In this document: positions 25,925 to 34,383 of the stretch, piece by piece
Position numbering within the stretch: position 1 is the first letter of the stretch
Layout of the letters: each line of letters starts with the position of its first letter
From: Pseudomonas sp. Bc-h
GTDB lineage: Bacteria; Pseudomonadota; Gammaproteobacteria; Pseudomonadales; Pseudomonadaceae
Direction: 5' to 3'
DNA: 64,000 nucleotides
Assembly (NCBI RefSeq): GCF_002080045.1
Contig: NZ_MUIN01000012.1
Coordinates: forward strand, 261,557-325,556
Notes under the pieces: generated by a model
Database searches by the model: none
The model's input: the letters and a program-made list of their open reading frames with translations, nothing else
Told to the model about the DNA's origin: nothing
Translations under genes and position numbers: made by a program

Positions 25925-26752
25925 ATGTCCATCAACACGCCACAACAGATCGCTGAAATCACCATCGAAGCCGGAGTCAAGAAGTCGCACCTGCCCGCCC
26001 TGTCGATCCTGGTGCTGGGCTTCCTCGCCGGTGCCTTCATCGCCTTGGGGTTCCTGCTGGATATCCACGTCAGCACCATGATTCCGGGTGCCTGGGCGTC
26101 GCTGGGCAATCTGCTGGGCGCGGCGGTGTTTCCGATTGGCCTGATTCTGGTGATCCTGGCAGGCGGCGAACTGCTGACCGGCAACATGATGAGCCTGCCC
26201 ACCGCAATGTTTGCCAAACGCATCACGGTGGGCGCCGTGGCGCGCAACTGGCTGCTGGTGACTTTCGCCAATCTGCTCGGCGCACTGTTCATCGCCTACT
26301 TCTTCGGCCACGTACTGGGCCTGACTGAAGGCGCTTATCTGGCCAAGACCCTGGCGATCGCCAAGGCCAAGGTCAGCGCCGATTTCGCCCAGGCGTTCAT
26401 TTCAGGCATCGGCTGCAACTGGCTGGTGTGCCTGGCGGTCTGGCTGTCGTATGCGAGTAAGGATGTCACCGGCAAGATCCTCGGCATGTGGTTCCCGATC
26501 ATGGCGTTCGTGGCGATCGGTTTCCAGCACGTGGTCGCCAACATGTTCGTGATTCCAGCGGCGATCTTCGCTGACGCCCTGAGCTGGAGCCAGTTCGTCG
26601 AGAACTTCTTCGCAGTTTTCCTGGGGAATGCGGTGGGAGGTGCAATTTTTGTCGGTCTGGCGTATTACGTGTCTTATTCGAAGGCCACACAGGCCTCGGC
26701 AACCGGCGAAAATGCTGCCATCATCGAGCAGCCGGTGAGCCAAAAGATTTAA
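25925..26752 (+). CDS. Formate/nitrite transporter family channel (FocA/NirC)
   Basis: A pentameric inner-membrane anion channel protein of 275 residues with six helices. The family signatures are LAGGELLTGNMMSLPTAMFA (the FNT loop, about residues 78-97) and the central IGCNWLVCLAVWLSY, followed by GFQHVVANMFVIPAAI. The start at 25925 places the first helix at the usual distance from the N-terminus. It is followed after 75 bp by moaA, which suggests a link with molybdenum-cofactor enzymes such as formate dehydrogenase or nitrite/nitrate metabolism, but no such enzyme lies in the window. Formate versus nitrite cannot be decided. Confidence 0.92.
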   Translation: MSINTPQQIAEITIEAGVKKSHLPALSILVLGFLAGAFIALGFLLDIHVSTMIPGAWASLGNLLGAAVFPIGLILVILAGGELLTGNMMSLPTAMFAKRITVGAVARNWLLVTFANLLGALFIAYFFGHVLGLTEGAYLAKTLAIAKAKVSADFAQAFISGIGCNWLVCLAVWLSYASKDVTGKILGMWFPIMAFVAIGFQHVVANMFVIPAAIFADALSWSQFVENFFAVFLGNAVGGAIFVGLAYYVSYSKATQASATGENAAIIEQPVSQKI

Positions 26753-26827
26753 CGATTCAGATGCAGTCGGGTCCAAGACCCTGAATGCATCACGCTTCTG
26801 CCACGCAGCACGCTGTCGAGAAAAGCA

Positions 26828-27826
26828 ATGTCAGATCGAATCCTGATAGACGGTTATTCACGCAAAGTCGATTACGTTCGCATGTCGGTGACTGATCGCT
26901 GCGATTTCCGCTGCGTGTACTGCATGGCCGAAGACATGACCTTCCTGCCGCGCCAGCAGATCCTGTCTCTGGAAGAGATTCAGCAGATCGCCGAGCGCTT
27001 CGTCGAACTGGGCACCCGGAAAATTCGACTGACAGGCGGCGAACCACTGGTACGCGCCGGCATCGTGGGGCTGTGCAAGAACATCGCCGCCCTGCCCGGC
27101 CTGCGAGAGCTGTGCATGACCACCAACGGCTCGCAGCTGGAAAAACTCGCGGCCCCCCTGTTCGACGCCGGCCTCAAGCGCCTGAACATCAGCCTGGACA
27201 GCCTCGATCCGGCGCGCTTTAAGGAACTGACGCGCACTGGCGAACTGAGCAAGGTCATCGCAGGCATCGACGCCGCCAACGCGGCAGGTTTCAAACACAC
27301 CAAACTCAACTGCGTGGTCATGCAGGGCCGCAATGATCACGAGATCAACGATCTGGTGGCCTTCGCCATCGACCGGGGTCTGGACATCACCTTCATCGAA
27401 GAAATGCCTCTGGGCATCATCAGCGAGCACAGCCGCGCCGAGTCGTTCTTTTCCAGCGACCAGGTCCGGGAACGCATTGCTGAACGTTACACCCTGATCA
27501 ACTCCACCGAATCCACCCAAGGCCCGTCGCGCTACTGGCGCCTGGCCGAAGCGCCGGACATTCGCGTGGGCTTCATCTCCCCTCACAGCCACAACTTCTG
27601 CGCCACCTGCAACCGGGTGCGCGTCACCGTCGAGGGCCGCCTGTTGCTGTGCCTGGGCAATGAACACTCGGCCGACCTCAAAGCCGTGCTGCGCGCGAAT
27701 CCGGGTCAACCGCAGAAGCTGGAAAAAGCCATCGTCGAGGCCATGAAACTCAAGCCCTACAAGCACAACTTCGAGATCAACGACGATGTGCAGGTGGTGC
27801 GGTTCATGAATATGACCGGAGGCTGA
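26828..27826 (+). CDS. moaA: GTP 3',8-cyclase MoaA (molybdenum cofactor synthesis)
   Basis: A radical-SAM enzyme of 332 residues that performs the first step of molybdopterin synthesis, together with MoaC. The N-terminal cluster motif Cys-x3-Cys-x2-Cys is CDFRCVYC (about residues 25-32). The second, C-terminal cluster is in NFCATCNRVRV...LLLCLG, and the protein ends in Gly-Gly as the family requires. GTP-binding residues are in the RLTGGEPL region. No other moa gene is adjacent, so this may be one of several moaA copies, as often seen in pseudomonads. Confidence 0.95.
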   Translation: MSDRILIDGYSRKVDYVRMSVTDRCDFRCVYCMAEDMTFLPRQQILSLEEIQQIAERFVELGTRKIRLTGGEPLVRAGIVGLCKNIAALPGLRELCMTTNGSQLEKLAAPLFDAGLKRLNISLDSLDPARFKELTRTGELSKVIAGIDAANAAGFKHTKLNCVVMQGRNDHEINDLVAFAIDRGLDITFIEEMPLGIISEHSRAESFFSSDQVRERIAERYTLINSTESTQGPSRYWRLAEAPDIRVGFISPHSHNFCATCNRVRVTVEGRLLLCLGNEHSADLKAVLRANPGQPQKLEKAIVEAMKLKPYKHNFEINDDVQVVRFMNMTGG

Positions 27827-28192
27827 GCAATGTCCTTGGCGGTTTGATCGATAGCTGTCGCAGCCCCGCCTCCTCGCGGTCAACCCATCTCTGACGCCTT
27901 ATCTGTAGCCGTCCGGCTTGCTGGCGGTGGGGGTCTTGCCGCGCAGCTCCTGCGCAACGCCTGCGCTCGGCCTTGCAAAGGCGCACTCTGCGTCACCTGA
28001 AATTCCGCGCGCCTGGAAGCAAGATCAAGAGCGAACGCCGATCTGGAATCCTGGCCCGATCCCTGTGGGAGACGCAGGAGGTCACGACGGCAGCGAAGGG
28101 AGTCTGATGGCTCATCGGCTAACGGGTCCACCGCTTGGCAGCTGGCTCATCGGCGCGGTGTTCGTCCCGCTGCAAGATTCAACAACGCCTGG
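27827..28192. repeat. Gene-free spacer with a second-class REP copy
   Basis: 366 bp between the convergent moaA and the sensor kinase. At 28065-28098 it has one copy of GTGGGAGACGC followed by GGAGGTCACGACGG. Near 27907-27935 it has GTCCGGCTTGCTGGCGG, related to the palindromic element at 41801-41850. No coding frame here shows family similarity. Confidence 0.7.
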
Positions 28193-29923
28193 CTACCCCA
28201 ACAACTGACTCACCACCGCCCGCAACTTACCGGGCTTCACCGGTTTGTTCAAAAGCGGCGCATTGAGCTTCTGCAGCGAGCGACGGCACAGGTCCGTGCG
28301 GTCGGCGGTAATCATCACGCAGGGAATGTCCGAGGCGAAGTGCTCGCGGATATGCGCCACCACTTCACAGCCCAACACCCCATGATCGAGGTGAAAGTCG
28401 AAAAGAATCATCTCCGGCGCGCGCTCTTGCAGCACGCTGTAGCAGGACGCCTGATCAGTAGCAGTCAACACTTCACAACCCCACTGCCCCAGTAATGCCG
28501 CCATGCTTTCGAGGATGCTGGTTTCGTTATCCAGCACCAGCAGTCGACGCCCGGGCAATGGATTTCCAGTACTCGGTAACTGCTGGGCGACAACGTTGAT
28601 CGGTACGGGCATTTCTTCGGAAAGCGGCACGTCGATGGCGAATACCGACCCCCTCCCCGGTTGCGAACGCACCTGAATCCGACAGCCCAGAATCCGCCCG
28701 ATACGCTCGACGATGGCAAGCCCCAGCCCCACGCCCTTGCGATCTGCGGCGCGGCCGACGTCCAGCTGGTTGAACTCAAGGAATATCGAGTCCAGACGGT
28801 CCTCGGCAATGCCGCGTCCGGTGTCCCATACTTCGATGCGCAGCACGGGGCCACGCTTGCGCGCGCCGAGCAGAATGCTGCCGTGCCGGGTGTAGCGGCA
28901 GGCGTTGCTGAGGAAGTTGCGCAGGATACGGGTCAACAATCGCAAGTCGGTGCGAATGGCGAACTGGCCGATGCGCGAGCGCAAGGTCAGGCCCGCAGCC
29001 GCTGCCACGGACTGAAACTCGGAGACCAGCGGCGCCAGCACTTCGTCCAGGCGATAGAGGTCGATGTCGGGCTCGATCGAGGCCCGGTCCAGCTTGGAGA
29101 TGTCCAGCAAATCAGTGAGCAGATCTTCCGCCCCTTCCAGCGCCTGATGGGTGCGTTCCACCAGGGTTTGCTCGGATTCGGGCAAGGTGCGTTCACGCAA
29201 GGTGGAAATCAGCAGACGTGCGGCGTTGAGCGGTTGCAGCAGGTCGTGACTGGCGGCGGCCAGGTATTTGTCCTTGCTGCGGTTGGCGGCTTCAGCGGCG
29301 TCACGGGCCTCGCGCAGGTCGTGTTCAATCCGTTCACGCTGGGCTATCTGCTGCTGCAGATTGCGGTTGGCCTCCAGCAGCTCGTCGGTACGAGCGGCAA
29401 CCCGCAGTTCGAGCTGATCGTTGAGCTCCTGCAAGCGCTGCTGGGCCAGCTTGCGCTCGGTGATGTCGGCGACGAAACCTTCGAACAGGCCGTCCTCATC
29501 GGGCTTGAGCAGCAGGTTCATCAGCACGTCGACGTAACTGCCGTCCTTGCGCCGCAAACGTGTTTCATACCCTTGCAGGCTGTGTTCGCGCTGCAAGACG
29601 TGTGCGATGGCGTTCATTTCGACCTGACCGCCAATGAACAGCGTGCTGGCCAGGTCGTCGAGGAACAGCAGAATCTCCTGCTCGTCGCGATAGCCGAGCA
29701 TCCGCGCCAGGGCCGGGTTGGTCGCCCGCAGCCCCTCATGCAGGCTGGCCTGAAAGATGCCGTGGACCGCGTTTTCGAACAGCCATTTATAGCGATTGCG
29801 CTCGGTTTCCAGCTCACCGAGGCGCAGGGTCAGCTCCGGGTAATGACTCTTGCGCGTCGAGTGGTTGCCCAGCCCGAGCAGCGCATTCAGTGCGCCTTGT
29901 TGCGCATCAGAGGGCTTCGCCAT
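28193..29923 (-). CDS. Cytosolic hybrid sensor histidine kinase/response regulator, ErcS-like
   Basis: A 576-residue signalling protein without membrane segments. Order: a PAS domain (about residues 45-160, ending DITERK), a coiled coil, HisKA with the phospho-accepting histidine in AAASHDLLQPLNA, HATPase with SNACRY (N box), DTGRGI and GVGLGLAIV, then a receiver domain with the acceptor aspartate in MILFDFHLDHG. It lies directly after ercA, with the starts overlapping by 17 bases, as in the ercA-ercS pair of P. aeruginosa that controls quinoprotein ethanol oxidation. An ATG 15 bases further upstream is an alternative start. Confidence 0.86.
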   Translation of the reverse strand: MAKPSDAQQGALNALLGLGNHSTRKSHYPELTLRLGELETERNRYKWLFENAVHGIFQASLHEGLRATNPALARMLGYRDEQEILLFLDDLASTLFIGGQVEMNAIAHVLQREHSLQGYETRLRRKDGSYVDVLMNLLLKPDEDGLFEGFVADITERKLAQQRLQELNDQLELRVAARTDELLEANRNLQQQIAQRERIEHDLREARDAAEAANRSKDKYLAAASHDLLQPLNAARLLISTLRERTLPESEQTLVERTHQALEGAEDLLTDLLDISKLDRASIEPDIDLYRLDEVLAPLVSEFQSVAAAAGLTLRSRIGQFAIRTDLRLLTRILRNFLSNACRYTRHGSILLGARKRGPVLRIEVWDTGRGIAEDRLDSIFLEFNQLDVGRAADRKGVGLGLAIVERIGRILGCRIQVRSQPGRGSVFAIDVPLSEEMPVPINVVAQQLPSTGNPLPGRRLLVLDNETSILESMAALLGQWGCEVLTATDQASCYSVLQERAPEMILFDFHLDHGVLGCEVVAHIREHFASDIPCVMITADRTDLCRRSLQKLNAPLLNKPVKPGKLRAVVSQLLG

Positions 29924-31070
29924 AGACCACTTCAACATCCCGCTGGCTGGAAGCTCGGGGGTTGGTCAGGATGCAGGGATCGCCCATCGCGTGTTGGGAG
30001 AGAAACGGAATATCGGCGGTGCTCACGCCATGCAGGCTCAGGGTTTCGTGGAAACCGACCTGGTGCTTCAGGGCGATCAGGTGCTCGACCAGCCGCTTGC
30101 TGATCGCGACATGGTTCAGGCCTCGGCAATCGATGCCCAGGGTTTCGGCGATGACCTTGAACCGGTCTGGGGCCGAGCTGTAGTTGAACGCCACCACATG
30201 CTCGACCAGTACCGCATTGCACAAGCCATGGGGCAGATCAAGAAAGCCGCCAAGGCTGTGGGACATCGCATGAACGGCGCCAAGAATGGCGTTGGAAAAC
30301 GCGAGCCCAGCCTGCATGCTGCCGAGCATGATCTTCTCGCGCAGCGCGATGTCGGCAGGATTGGCGATCATCTGCACCAGGTTGCCGTTGATCAGCCGCA
30401 TGGCTTCCAGCGCATGAGGGTCCGTCAGCGGACCGTGACCGGTCGAGACGAACGCCTCGATGGCATGCACCAGCGCGTCGATGCCGGTACAGGCCGACAG
30501 AAACGGATCCATGCTCAGGGTGGTTTCCGGGTCGATCAGCGAGACGTCCGGCACCACTGCCTTGCTGACGATGGAAAACTTCATGCGTTCCTGCTGATCG
30601 GAAATGATCACGAACTGAGACACATCCGCCGAAGTGCCGGCGGTGGTGGGAATCAGGATCAGCGGCGGGCTCGGCACACGGATGGTGTCGACGCCTTCGA
30701 ATTCGAGGATGTTGCGGCCGTGAGCGACCGCGATACCAATGCCCTTGCCGCAATCCATCGGGCTGCCGCCGCCGACTGCGACGATCACGTCGCAATGGTG
30801 CTCGCGATACAGTTCGGCGCCTAGCATGACTTCTTCGACCCGGGGATTGGGGGATACATTGCTGTAGATGAAGTATTCGAGGCCCTGGGCCTGAAGGCTG
30901 GCTTCGACATCGGCGACCCAGCCGGCAGCGATGACACCGGGATCGCTGACCACCAGCACTTTGCGTGCGCCGAACGTTTTCGCGTAATTGCCGACGCTGT
31001 GACGACTGCCCGCGCCGAAGATGATTTCCGGGGACACGAATTTACGCAGCTGGTTGAGGCTCTGGCTCAT
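29907..31070 (-). CDS. ercA: Iron-containing alcohol dehydrogenase ErcA
   Basis: A group III, NAD-dependent, metal-containing alcohol dehydrogenase of 387 residues. The NAD-binding glycine motif GGGSPMDCGKGI is near residue 98, and the metal ligands should lie in DALVHAIEAFVS and SHSLGGFLDLPHGLCNAVLV, both typical of the family. The P. aeruginosa homologue ErcA is reported to act in the signalling cascade for ethanol oxidation rather than bulk catabolism. The start at 31070 gives the family length; 32 extra codons upstream lack similarity. Downstream it overlaps the sensor kinase gene. Confidence 0.9.
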   Translation of the reverse strand: MSQSLNQLRKFVSPEIIFGAGSRHSVGNYAKTFGARKVLVVSDPGVIAAGWVADVEASLQAQGLEYFIYSNVSPNPRVEEVMLGAELYREHHCDVIVAVGGGSPMDCGKGIGIAVAHGRNILEFEGVDTIRVPSPPLILIPTTAGTSADVSQFVIISDQQERMKFSIVSKAVVPDVSLIDPETTLSMDPFLSACTGIDALVHAIEAFVSTGHGPLTDPHALEAMRLINGNLVQMIANPADIALREKIMLGSMQAGLAFSNAILGAVHAMSHSLGGFLDLPHGLCNAVLVEHVVAFNYSSAPDRFKVIAETLGIDCRGLNHVAISKRLVEHLIALKHQVGFHETLSLHGVSTADIPFLSQHAMGDPCILTNPRASSQRDVEVVYGEAL

Positions 31071-31227
31071 ATCAAGCGCATTCTTGTTGTTATTAGAGAA
31101 TGAACGCCAGCCTAGAGCATCTGCCGGGTAATGCAACAAGACCAATGTCTGACGGTGTCGGCTCATGGCAAGGGTCTTCGTGCAGGAGGGAGAACCCGGT
31201 CAACGCGCGGCTGACCGGGCGTGCCGA

Positions 31228-31299
31228 TCAGCGGCTGGCGAAGTACATCGTCACTTCAAAACCAATGCGCAAATCGGTGAACGCAGGTTTTTTCCACAT
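31228..31299 (-). CDS. pqqA: PQQ precursor peptide PqqA (solitary copy)
   Basis: A 23-residue peptide, the substrate from which PQQ is built. It opens MWKKPAFTDLRIGFEVTMY and ends in an aromatic/Ser/Arg tail. The conserved Glu (residue 15) and Tyr (residue 19), which PqqE crosslinks, are spaced Glu-x3-Tyr. AGAGGAAAGGCCC before the ATG is a good ribosome-binding site. No pqqB, C, D or E follows; instead ercA begins 157 bp downstream. The peptide must therefore rely on maturation genes elsewhere. An AGTAC-type palindrome lies 82 bp upstream. Confidence 0.95.
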   Translation of the reverse strand: MWKKPAFTDLRIGFEVTMYFASR

Positions 31300-31381
31300 G
31301 GGCCTTTCCTCTTGTCGTTTTCTGGTTATGCCGAGTTGGTCCGGCACTGCCATTAGGGCATGAGGAGCGTTATGGGCGAAT

Positions 31382-31395
31382 AGTACTTTGGCACT
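31382..31395. promoter_or_regulatory. AGTAC-TTTG-GCACT palindrome upstream of pqqA
   Basis: An inverted repeat with five-base arms (one mismatch) centred about 89 bp before the pqqA start. Similar sites, ACTAC-N4-GTACT, occur at 36601-36614 and 40409-40422, each 76-90 bp before other PQQ-regulon genes. Reading in the direction of each gene, the downstream half GTACT is intact in all. I propose an operator of the AgmR/PedR1-like regulator encoded at 41096; not proven. Confidence 0.55.
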
Positions 31396-31405
31396 GAATT
31401 GATCG

Positions 31406-31490
31406 TCCCTCGACGCTCTGCCTCCACAAGAACGCTGACGCAGAGCGTCGAGGGATGCGTTCCCTCGCGGAGCGTGGGAACGACCGGGAG
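31406..31490. repeat. Perfect 16-bp inverted repeat with GGAGCGTGGGAACG tail
   Basis: TCCCTCGACGCTCTGC at 31406-31421 is perfectly complemented at 31440-31455, forming a very stable hairpin. The tail at 31468-31490 (GCGGAGCGTGGGAACGACC) matches the ends of the element at 24005-24110. It lies between the PQQ dehydrogenase stop and the pqqA promoter and may act as a terminator that insulates the two. Confidence 0.7.
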
Positions 31491-31515
31491 GAGATCGGTG
31501 ACGTTACAACGCGCA

Positions 31516-33291
31516 TCAGCGCCTGGTCACCAGCTCCTTGGGCAGCTTGAAGGTCCAGAGCATGCCGCCCTGGTTGAAGTCCTTCACCCGCTTGGCCACT
31601 TCGCCACCCCACAACGGCACCGCGCCGCCCCAGCCGGACAGCACCGAGACGTACTGCTCGCCGTCCATCTCCCAGGTCACTGGCGAGCCCAGTACGCCGG
31701 AGCCGGTCTGGAATTCCCAGACCTTGTCACCGGTCCTGGCATTGAAAGCCTGCAAGTAGCCTTCCGGAGTGCCGGTGAAGACCAGATTGCCCTTGGTCGC
31801 CAGCACGCCGCCCCACAGCGGCGCGTAGTTCTTGTGGCGCCAGACCTCTTTGCCGGTTTTCGGGTCGATGGCACGCAGCACGCCGATGTAATCCTCGTTC
31901 AACGGCTTGATAGTGAACCCGGCACCCAGGAATGCCGCGCCCTTCTTGTAGGCGATGCCTTCGTTCCAGATGTCCATGCCCCACTCATTGCCCGGCACAT
32001 AGAACAGGCCGGTGTCGGGGCTGTAAGCCATGGGCATCCAGTTTTTCGCGCCGAGGAACGCCGGGGCGACGAACGCAGAAGAGCCCTTGGCCTCACCTTC
32101 CGGCGCGCCGGGGCGGCTGGCGTCTACATAGATCGGCCGACCGTCCTTGTCGAGCCCGCTAGCCCAGGTGATCTTGTCGGCGAACGGGAAGCCGCGGATG
32201 AACTTGCCGTCTTTTCGATTCAGCACGTAGAAAAAGCCGTTGCGGTCGGCGGTCGCGGCTGCCTGGACGGTCTTGCCGTTTTCCTGATAGTCGAAGGAGA
32301 TCAGCTCGTTGACGCCGTCGTAGTCCCAGCCGTCGTGGGGCGTGCTCTGGAAATGCCATTTGATGGTGCCGTCGTCGGGGTTCAGCGACAACCGCGACGA
32401 GGAATACAGGTTATCGCCGGGGCGCATGTGCGAGTTCCACGGCGACGGGTTGCCGGTACCGATCAGGATCTGGTTGTTGCTGGGGTCGTAATAGCCCCCC
32501 AGCCAGGGCGCGGCGCCGCCGGTCTTCCACAGATCACCCGGCCAGGTCTTGTTCGCCTCGCCACCCGAGATGCCGTTTTCGATGGGTTGGCCGTCCTTGT
32601 AGACATAACCCATGTTGCCTTCCACGGTCGGCCTCGACCACAGCAGCGTGCCGTTTTTCGGGTCGTACGCCTCAACCTTTCCGACCACACCGAATTCGCC
32701 GCCCGCAACGCCGGTGATCAGCTTGCCGTTGACGATCATCGGCGCCGCGCTGATGGAGTAACCGGCCTTGTGATCGGCCACCTGCTTGCTCCACACCACC
32801 TTGCCGGTGTCTTTGTTGAGTGCCACCAGCTTGGCGTCGAGGGTGCCGAAGTACACCAGGTCGCCGTACAGCGCCACGCCACGGTTGATCACGTCACAGC
32901 AGGGGCGAATGTCGTCAGGCAGCCGCGCATCGTATTGCCAGAGTTTCTTGCCGGTGTGTGCATCCACCGCGAACACGCGGGAGTAGGATCCGGTGAGGTA
33001 CATCACCCCGTCCTTGACCATTGGCTGGGCCTGCTGACCGCGCTGTTTTTCACCGCCGAAGGAGAATGCCCAGACCGGTCGCAGATCCTTCACGTTCTGC
33101 GTGTTGATGATATCCAGCGGGCTGAAGCGCTGGCCCTGGACGCCCAGGCCGTTGGTGACGATCTGCTCGGGGTTCTTGGGGTCCTGGAGAATCTCTTCAT
33201 CGGTCACGGCAGCCATGACGCTGCCAGACGACAGGATGGCGCTGACCAACAGGCCCAGAGCGAAGGAATGGCGACGTGCGGGTTGGATCAT
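31516..33291 (-). CDS. pedH: PQQ-dependent alcohol dehydrogenase, lanthanide (PedH) type
   Basis: A periplasmic quinoprotein of 591 residues with a signal peptide of about 28 residues (ends MA-AVTDEE). It should oxidise primary alcohols and pass electrons to cytochrome c550. Visible features are beta-propeller Trp motifs, the vicinal disulfide Cys131-Cys132 (RPCCDV), metal ligands Glu199 (GGEFG) and Asn281 (GTGNPSPWN), and the catalytic Asp323 in HDGWDYDGVNE. The extra Asp325, two residues on, is the marker of lanthanide-dependent enzymes (XoxF, ExaF, PedH); calcium enzymes have Ala or Ser there. No calcium-type paralogue lies in this island. GAGG precedes the ATG. Confidence 0.92.
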   Translation of the reverse strand: MIQPARRHSFALGLLVSAILSSGSVMAAVTDEEILQDPKNPEQIVTNGLGVQGQRFSPLDIINTQNVKDLRPVWAFSFGGEKQRGQQAQPMVKDGVMYLTGSYSRVFAVDAHTGKKLWQYDARLPDDIRPCCDVINRGVALYGDLVYFGTLDAKLVALNKDTGKVVWSKQVADHKAGYSISAAPMIVNGKLITGVAGGEFGVVGKVEAYDPKNGTLLWSRPTVEGNMGYVYKDGQPIENGISGGEANKTWPGDLWKTGGAAPWLGGYYDPSNNQILIGTGNPSPWNSHMRPGDNLYSSSRLSLNPDDGTIKWHFQSTPHDGWDYDGVNELISFDYQENGKTVQAAATADRNGFFYVLNRKDGKFIRGFPFADKITWASGLDKDGRPIYVDASRPGAPEGEAKGSSAFVAPAFLGAKNWMPMAYSPDTGLFYVPGNEWGMDIWNEGIAYKKGAAFLGAGFTIKPLNEDYIGVLRAIDPKTGKEVWRHKNYAPLWGGVLATKGNLVFTGTPEGYLQAFNARTGDKVWEFQTGSGVLGSPVTWEMDGEQYVSVLSGWGGAVPLWGGEVAKRVKDFNQGGMLWTFKLPKELVTRR

Positions 33292-33329
33292 GACGGCTGC
33301 CTCTGCGGATTATTGTTGTTTTCTTCCTT

Positions 33330-33346
33330 TCGGGAAATTTTCCCGA
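33330..33346. promoter_or_regulatory. Perfect palindrome TCGGGAAA-T-TTTCCCGA upstream of pedH
   Basis: Eight-base arms around a single base, 39 bp before the pedH start codon, in the 150-bp spacer after the metallohydrolase gene. The position fits an operator overlapping a pedH-specific promoter. Alternatively it may be a terminator for the upstream genes, since TTTCC runs follow on the reverse strand. Confidence 0.5.
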
Positions 33347-33441
33347 TCACGACGATTGTTGGCGCAGAGGCAAGCCTCAACAATTGCCCGCAGTGTGGAG
33401 GTTTCTAGTTCTTTAGGAGGGGTTTGACCAGGTCCATTCGC

Positions 33442-34383
33442 CTAACGAGCATCCACCCGCACCATCTGCGCGCGCTCGTAGGTCGGGTATAAATGGCTGA
33501 CGCTGCGGATCAATTCGTAGCGCGTAAGGCTGATGGCGGCGAAACGCTCGGGTATCGGGCTGTTGATCAATTCGGCCATGTCGGCGCCCTGAGCCGCGCC
33601 GTTGCGCAGCAAGCCGTCGAGCCATCCGAGGTAATCGCGCATCTGCTCCAGGGGACGTGCATCCGTTGCCAATGGCCCGTGCCCCGGGACCAGCACTTTC
33701 CACGGCAACGCTTGCAGCGTGTCCAGATCGCCCAGCCAGACCTGCAGTCCCGGGCTGTTCGGCGTGGTCAGTGCGCGCTGATAGAAGACGATATCGCCGG
33801 CGAACATCACCCCGGTGTCAAGGTCCAGAATCGCCAGATCGGCGCCGGTGTGCCCGGCCAGCGCCAGCAATTGCAGGCGGTGCCCGCCGAACTCAAGTAT
33901 GCCGGGGGTTAGCGTCTGGGTGGGCAACAGGGTTTCAGTGCCGCGCATCCAGTCGCCGACCAGGCGGTACATGTTTTCCGCCAGGACATCGCCGTGGTGA
34001 CGCATCAGTTCTTTCGTGCCCGCCAGCGCACCGATGGGCACATCGGCAAAAGCCTGATTGCCCAGCACATGATCAGGGTGATGATGGGTCAACAGCACCT
34101 GGATCACCGGTTTGTCGGTCACGCTGGCGATGGCCTTGCGCATGGCCTCGCCGTAACGCCTGGACGGACCGGTGTCGATCACCACCACGCCACTGTCGGT
34201 GACGATGAACCCGGTGTTGACGATATTCCCGCCGTTGGTCTTGCTGAAGTTCTCGGTGCTGCCTTCGAGCAAATACGTATCCTGCGCGATTTGCCGGGGT
34301 TGCAGTCGGTACTCCATATCGGCCTGCACACACGTGCAGAACATCAGGCTCAACGACAAGAAAAACAGGGCAAGTCTGTTCAT
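33442..34383 (-). CDS. Quinoprotein relay system zinc metallohydrolase (MBL fold)
   Basis: A secreted protein of 313 residues with a signal peptide (about 21 residues, ends VQA-DMEY). It has a metallo-beta-lactamase fold: the zinc motif THHHPDHV (about residue 100), then GHTGADLAILD and VLVPGHG. It belongs to the family found beside SoxYZ-like carriers in PQQ dehydrogenase clusters; its reaction is not established. The gene overlaps the carrier gene by four bases, so both products probably act together in the periplasm. Confidence 0.88.
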   Translation of the reverse strand: MNRLALFFLSLSLMFCTCVQADMEYRLQPRQIAQDTYLLEGSTENFSKTNGGNIVNTGFIVTDSGVVVIDTGPSRRYGEAMRKAIASVTDKPVIQVLLTHHHPDHVLGNQAFADVPIGALAGTKELMRHHGDVLAENMYRLVGDWMRGTETLLPTQTLTPGILEFGGHRLQLLALAGHTGADLAILDLDTGVMFAGDIVFYQRALTTPNSPGLQVWLGDLDTLQALPWKVLVPGHGPLATDARPLEQMRDYLGWLDGLLRNGAAQGADMAELINSPIPERFAAISLTRYELIRSVSHLYPTYERAQMVRVDAR

